Below are positions 62,628 to 64,000 of a stretch of DNA of 64,000 nt, piece by piece. Below the pieces are notes generated by a model. The model searched no databases, was not told the DNA's origin, and saw only the letters and a list, made by a program, of their open reading frames with translations. Made by a program: the position numbers and the translations under genes. The number at the start of each line of letters is the position of its first letter. Positions within the stretch are counted from its first letter, which is position 1. The DNA is from Epsilonproteobacteria bacterium tcs-49 (lineage in GTDB: Bacteria > Campylobacterota > Campylobacteria > Campylobacterales > Sulfurovaceae): NCBI GenBank assembly GCA_002049495.1, contig LLYS01000002.1, positions 124,001 through 188,000 on the forward strand. The letters run 5' to 3'.

Positions 62628-63981
62628 AACTCTCTCCATCAAAACCCGGCTGCTGCTTTACGGCATCGCTATCCAAGCGGGGGTTTTGCTGCTGTTTGGG
62701 TACAGTCTTTATAAAACGCTGGAGCTCAGCAGCAAGGAGCGGCTGCAAACATCTTTGAAAGTAATTGTGCTGGATATCTACGACGATCTGGCCGAACATA
62801 CACAAATCGAGGATATCGAACTTGACGAGGAGGGGGAGTATGAGTTTACCCCCCTTTTTATGCGGGTCAGCCGCGTCGTAGAGGGAGGGTTGCAAACGGT
62901 CAAAGCTACCGCTTTCCCCGAGGAGGTCGCTTCCGTTGAGCCCTCGAAGCTGCCCTTGCGAAAAGTACGCTTTAGCCAAAGCGGCAGCTATATCACCGCA
63001 GCGCTTCGGGTCCGTCTGGCGGGAGAAGAGCTGCTTATCGAAACGGCGACTTCGTACAAACTGTTAAACGATACGCTCAAAAACCTCTTTTACAGCCTCG
63101 CGTTTATTACCCCCATCATTTTACTGTTTGCCACGCTGGGGGCGAAATTTCTGATCCGGCGCTCCTTCGCCCCGGTGCGGGAGTTGATCACGCGGCTGCG
63201 CGGCATCGAAGCGAACAACCTCTCCAGTCGCCTTCCCCTGCGGGGCAGCGAAGATGAGATCGATGCGCTCAGCAAAGAGATCAACGGCGTTTTGACGCGC
63301 CTGGAGGAAGCTTTTGAGCGGGTTTCGCAATTTAGCGGCGATATCTCCCATGAACTCAAAACCCCCCTGACGGCGATGCGAAGCGAATTAGAGATCACCC
63401 TGCGCAAACCCAGGCAGCGCCAAGAGTACGAAGAGGTGATGCGCAGCGCCCTCGAAGAGATCGGGACGATCGAAGAGATTGTGCACAACCTTTTATTTCT
63501 TTCCCGGGCAAAGCTGCAGAGGAATCTGCCCAAAGAGCGGGTGGAACTTGGCACTTTATTGTCGCAGCAGTGCCGTCTTTTGCAAGATCAAGCGCAACAA
63601 AGGGGGGTGGCGCTGCGGCTGCGGGGAGTTGGGGAAGTGTTTGTCCGCGGCTACGAGCGGCTCATCAAGATCGCGCTGTATAACGTGATCCACAACGCGA
63701 TTCTTTATAGCGACAGGGGAACGGCGGTTGCGGTGACGCTGGGAAAAAGAGGGGGCAGAGCCTGCGTCACAGTCAGCGACGAGGGGGTCGGAATCGACGC
63801 CGAGCATCTTGCGCACGTGACCAAAAGTTTTTACCGGGTTGACCGCAGCAGAACCAGGCATACGGGCGGTTCCGGATTGGGATTGGCGATCGTGCAAAAG
63901 ATCATGGAACAGCACGGCGGAAAGCTCGAGCTCGAGAGCCAAAAGGGAGTGGGAACGGTCGTAACGCTGCTATGGGAATAA
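62620..63981 (+). CDS. HAMP-HisKA membrane sensor kinase
   Basis: 453 residues beginning at ATG 62620. TM ~10-30, a ~120-residue periplasmic domain, TM ~152-172, HAMP (FAPVRELITRLRGIEANNLS, ~180-235), HisKA with phospho-acceptor H244 (DISHELKTPLTAM), N box (NVIHNAILYSD), DEGVGI and GSGLGLAIVQKI. This is a CusS-type arrangement. It is the partner of the overlapping regulator. The last 19 bases of the window after its stop hold nothing identifiable. Confidence 0.92.
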   Translation: MYKTLSIKTRLLLYGIAIQAGVLLLFGYSLYKTLELSSKERLQTSLKVIVLDIYDDLAEHTQIEDIELDEEGEYEFTPLFMRVSRVVEGGLQTVKATAFPEEVASVEPSKLPLRKVRFSQSGSYITAALRVRLAGEELLIETATSYKLLNDTLKNLFYSLAFITPIILLFATLGAKFLIRRSFAPVRELITRLRGIEANNLSSRLPLRGSEDEIDALSKEINGVLTRLEEAFERVSQFSGDISHELKTPLTAMRSELEITLRKPRQRQEYEEVMRSALEEIGTIEEIVHNLLFLSRAKLQRNLPKERVELGTLLSQQCRLLQDQAQQRGVALRLRGVGEVFVRGYERLIKIALYNVIHNAILYSDRGTAVAVTLGKRGGRACVTVSDEGVGIDAEHLAHVTKSFYRVDRSRTRHTGGSGLGLAIVQKIMEQHGGKLELESQKGVGTVVTLLWE

Positions 63982-64000
63982 AAGCTCAAATATGATACTA

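Noticed and set aside
1-64000. tRNA, rRNA, CRISPR arrays, insertion sequences or prophage
   Set aside because: I looked for clover-leaf-like GC-rich islands, regularly spaced repeats, transposase motifs and phage genes and found none; without a covariance search short RNAs cannot be excluded.

Overview
The window looks like a chromosomal segment of a free-living, probably marine or saline, chemolithotrophic Campylobacterota bacterium (the former Epsilonproteobacteria, in the broad Sulfurimonas/Sulfurovum/Sulfuricurvum neighbourhood). I cannot name the genus. The evidence is a group-typical complex I operon in which NuoE and NuoF are replaced, a pflA-like flagellar gene directly behind nuoN, a tsdA-type thiosulfate/tetrathionate cytochrome, a complete ectABC set, and many tightly packed sensory genes. 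I see no rRNA, tRNA, CRISPR array, insertion sequence or prophage. Most of the window is about half G+C, but the two-component/Cache block at about 40.9-43.7 kb is clearly AT-richer.

Layout. 0-3 kb (minus strand): rpe and the start of trpF, then a STAS/CheX-like protein and an HDOD protein. 3-6 kb (plus): a small coiled-coil operon including a 27-residue membrane peptide, a YajR-like MFS transporter, a stand-alone FlhB C-terminal domain and a YdjM-like membrane protein. 6-10.7 kb: a patatin lipase and an LpxH-like phosphoesterase (minus), a large hybrid sensor kinase (plus), dcd (minus). 10.7-11.6 kb: a FlaC-like short flagellin with a sigma70-type promoter and a structured leader. 11.7-29.1 kb: a 14-gene complex I operon, nuoA-D, a 76-residue NuoE substitute, a NuoF-tail/GltD chimera, two tandem nuoG genes, nuoH-N. 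29.1-31.5 kb: pflA. 31.5-34 kb: ectABC. 34-41 kb: psiE-like gene, two-component pair, DUF485/actP acetate uptake, a cNMP/CBS/DUF294 protein and a DnaQ-type exonuclease. 40.9-46.2 kb (minus): DoxX, double rhodanese, TsdA, an orphan Cache-like sensor, response regulator and kinase, together a sulfur-oxyanion module. 46.2-48.6 kb (minus): a PhnD-like binding protein translationally coupled to a diguanylate cyclase. 48.7-55 kb: thioredoxin-fold DUF255 protein, metal permease, HD-GYP phosphodiesterase, cytochrome b561 and an AraC regulator. 55-56.5 kb: biotin carboxylase. 56.5-64 kb: a compact eight-gene block holding an ABC exporter, a degenerate CcoN-like heme-copper oxidase homologue, a polytopic membrane protein, YceI, a metallophosphoesterase and an OmpR/HisKA pair.

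How it fits together. Electrons enter the quinone pool through the modified complex I, whose input module suggests NADPH or a ferredoxin/flavodoxin-like donor rather than classic NADH dehydrogenation, and possibly through TsdA. Acetate uptake and ectoine synthesis have dedicated loci. Two related kinase/regulator pairs flank the acetate and sulfur modules, and TGTAAC/GTTACA motifs recur upstream of the actP and tsdA units. The strongest candidates for something undescribed are the CcoN-like protein with apparently lost Cu(B) ligands inside an ABC/YceI/two-component operon, and the NuoF-tail/GltD chimera with tandem NuoG.
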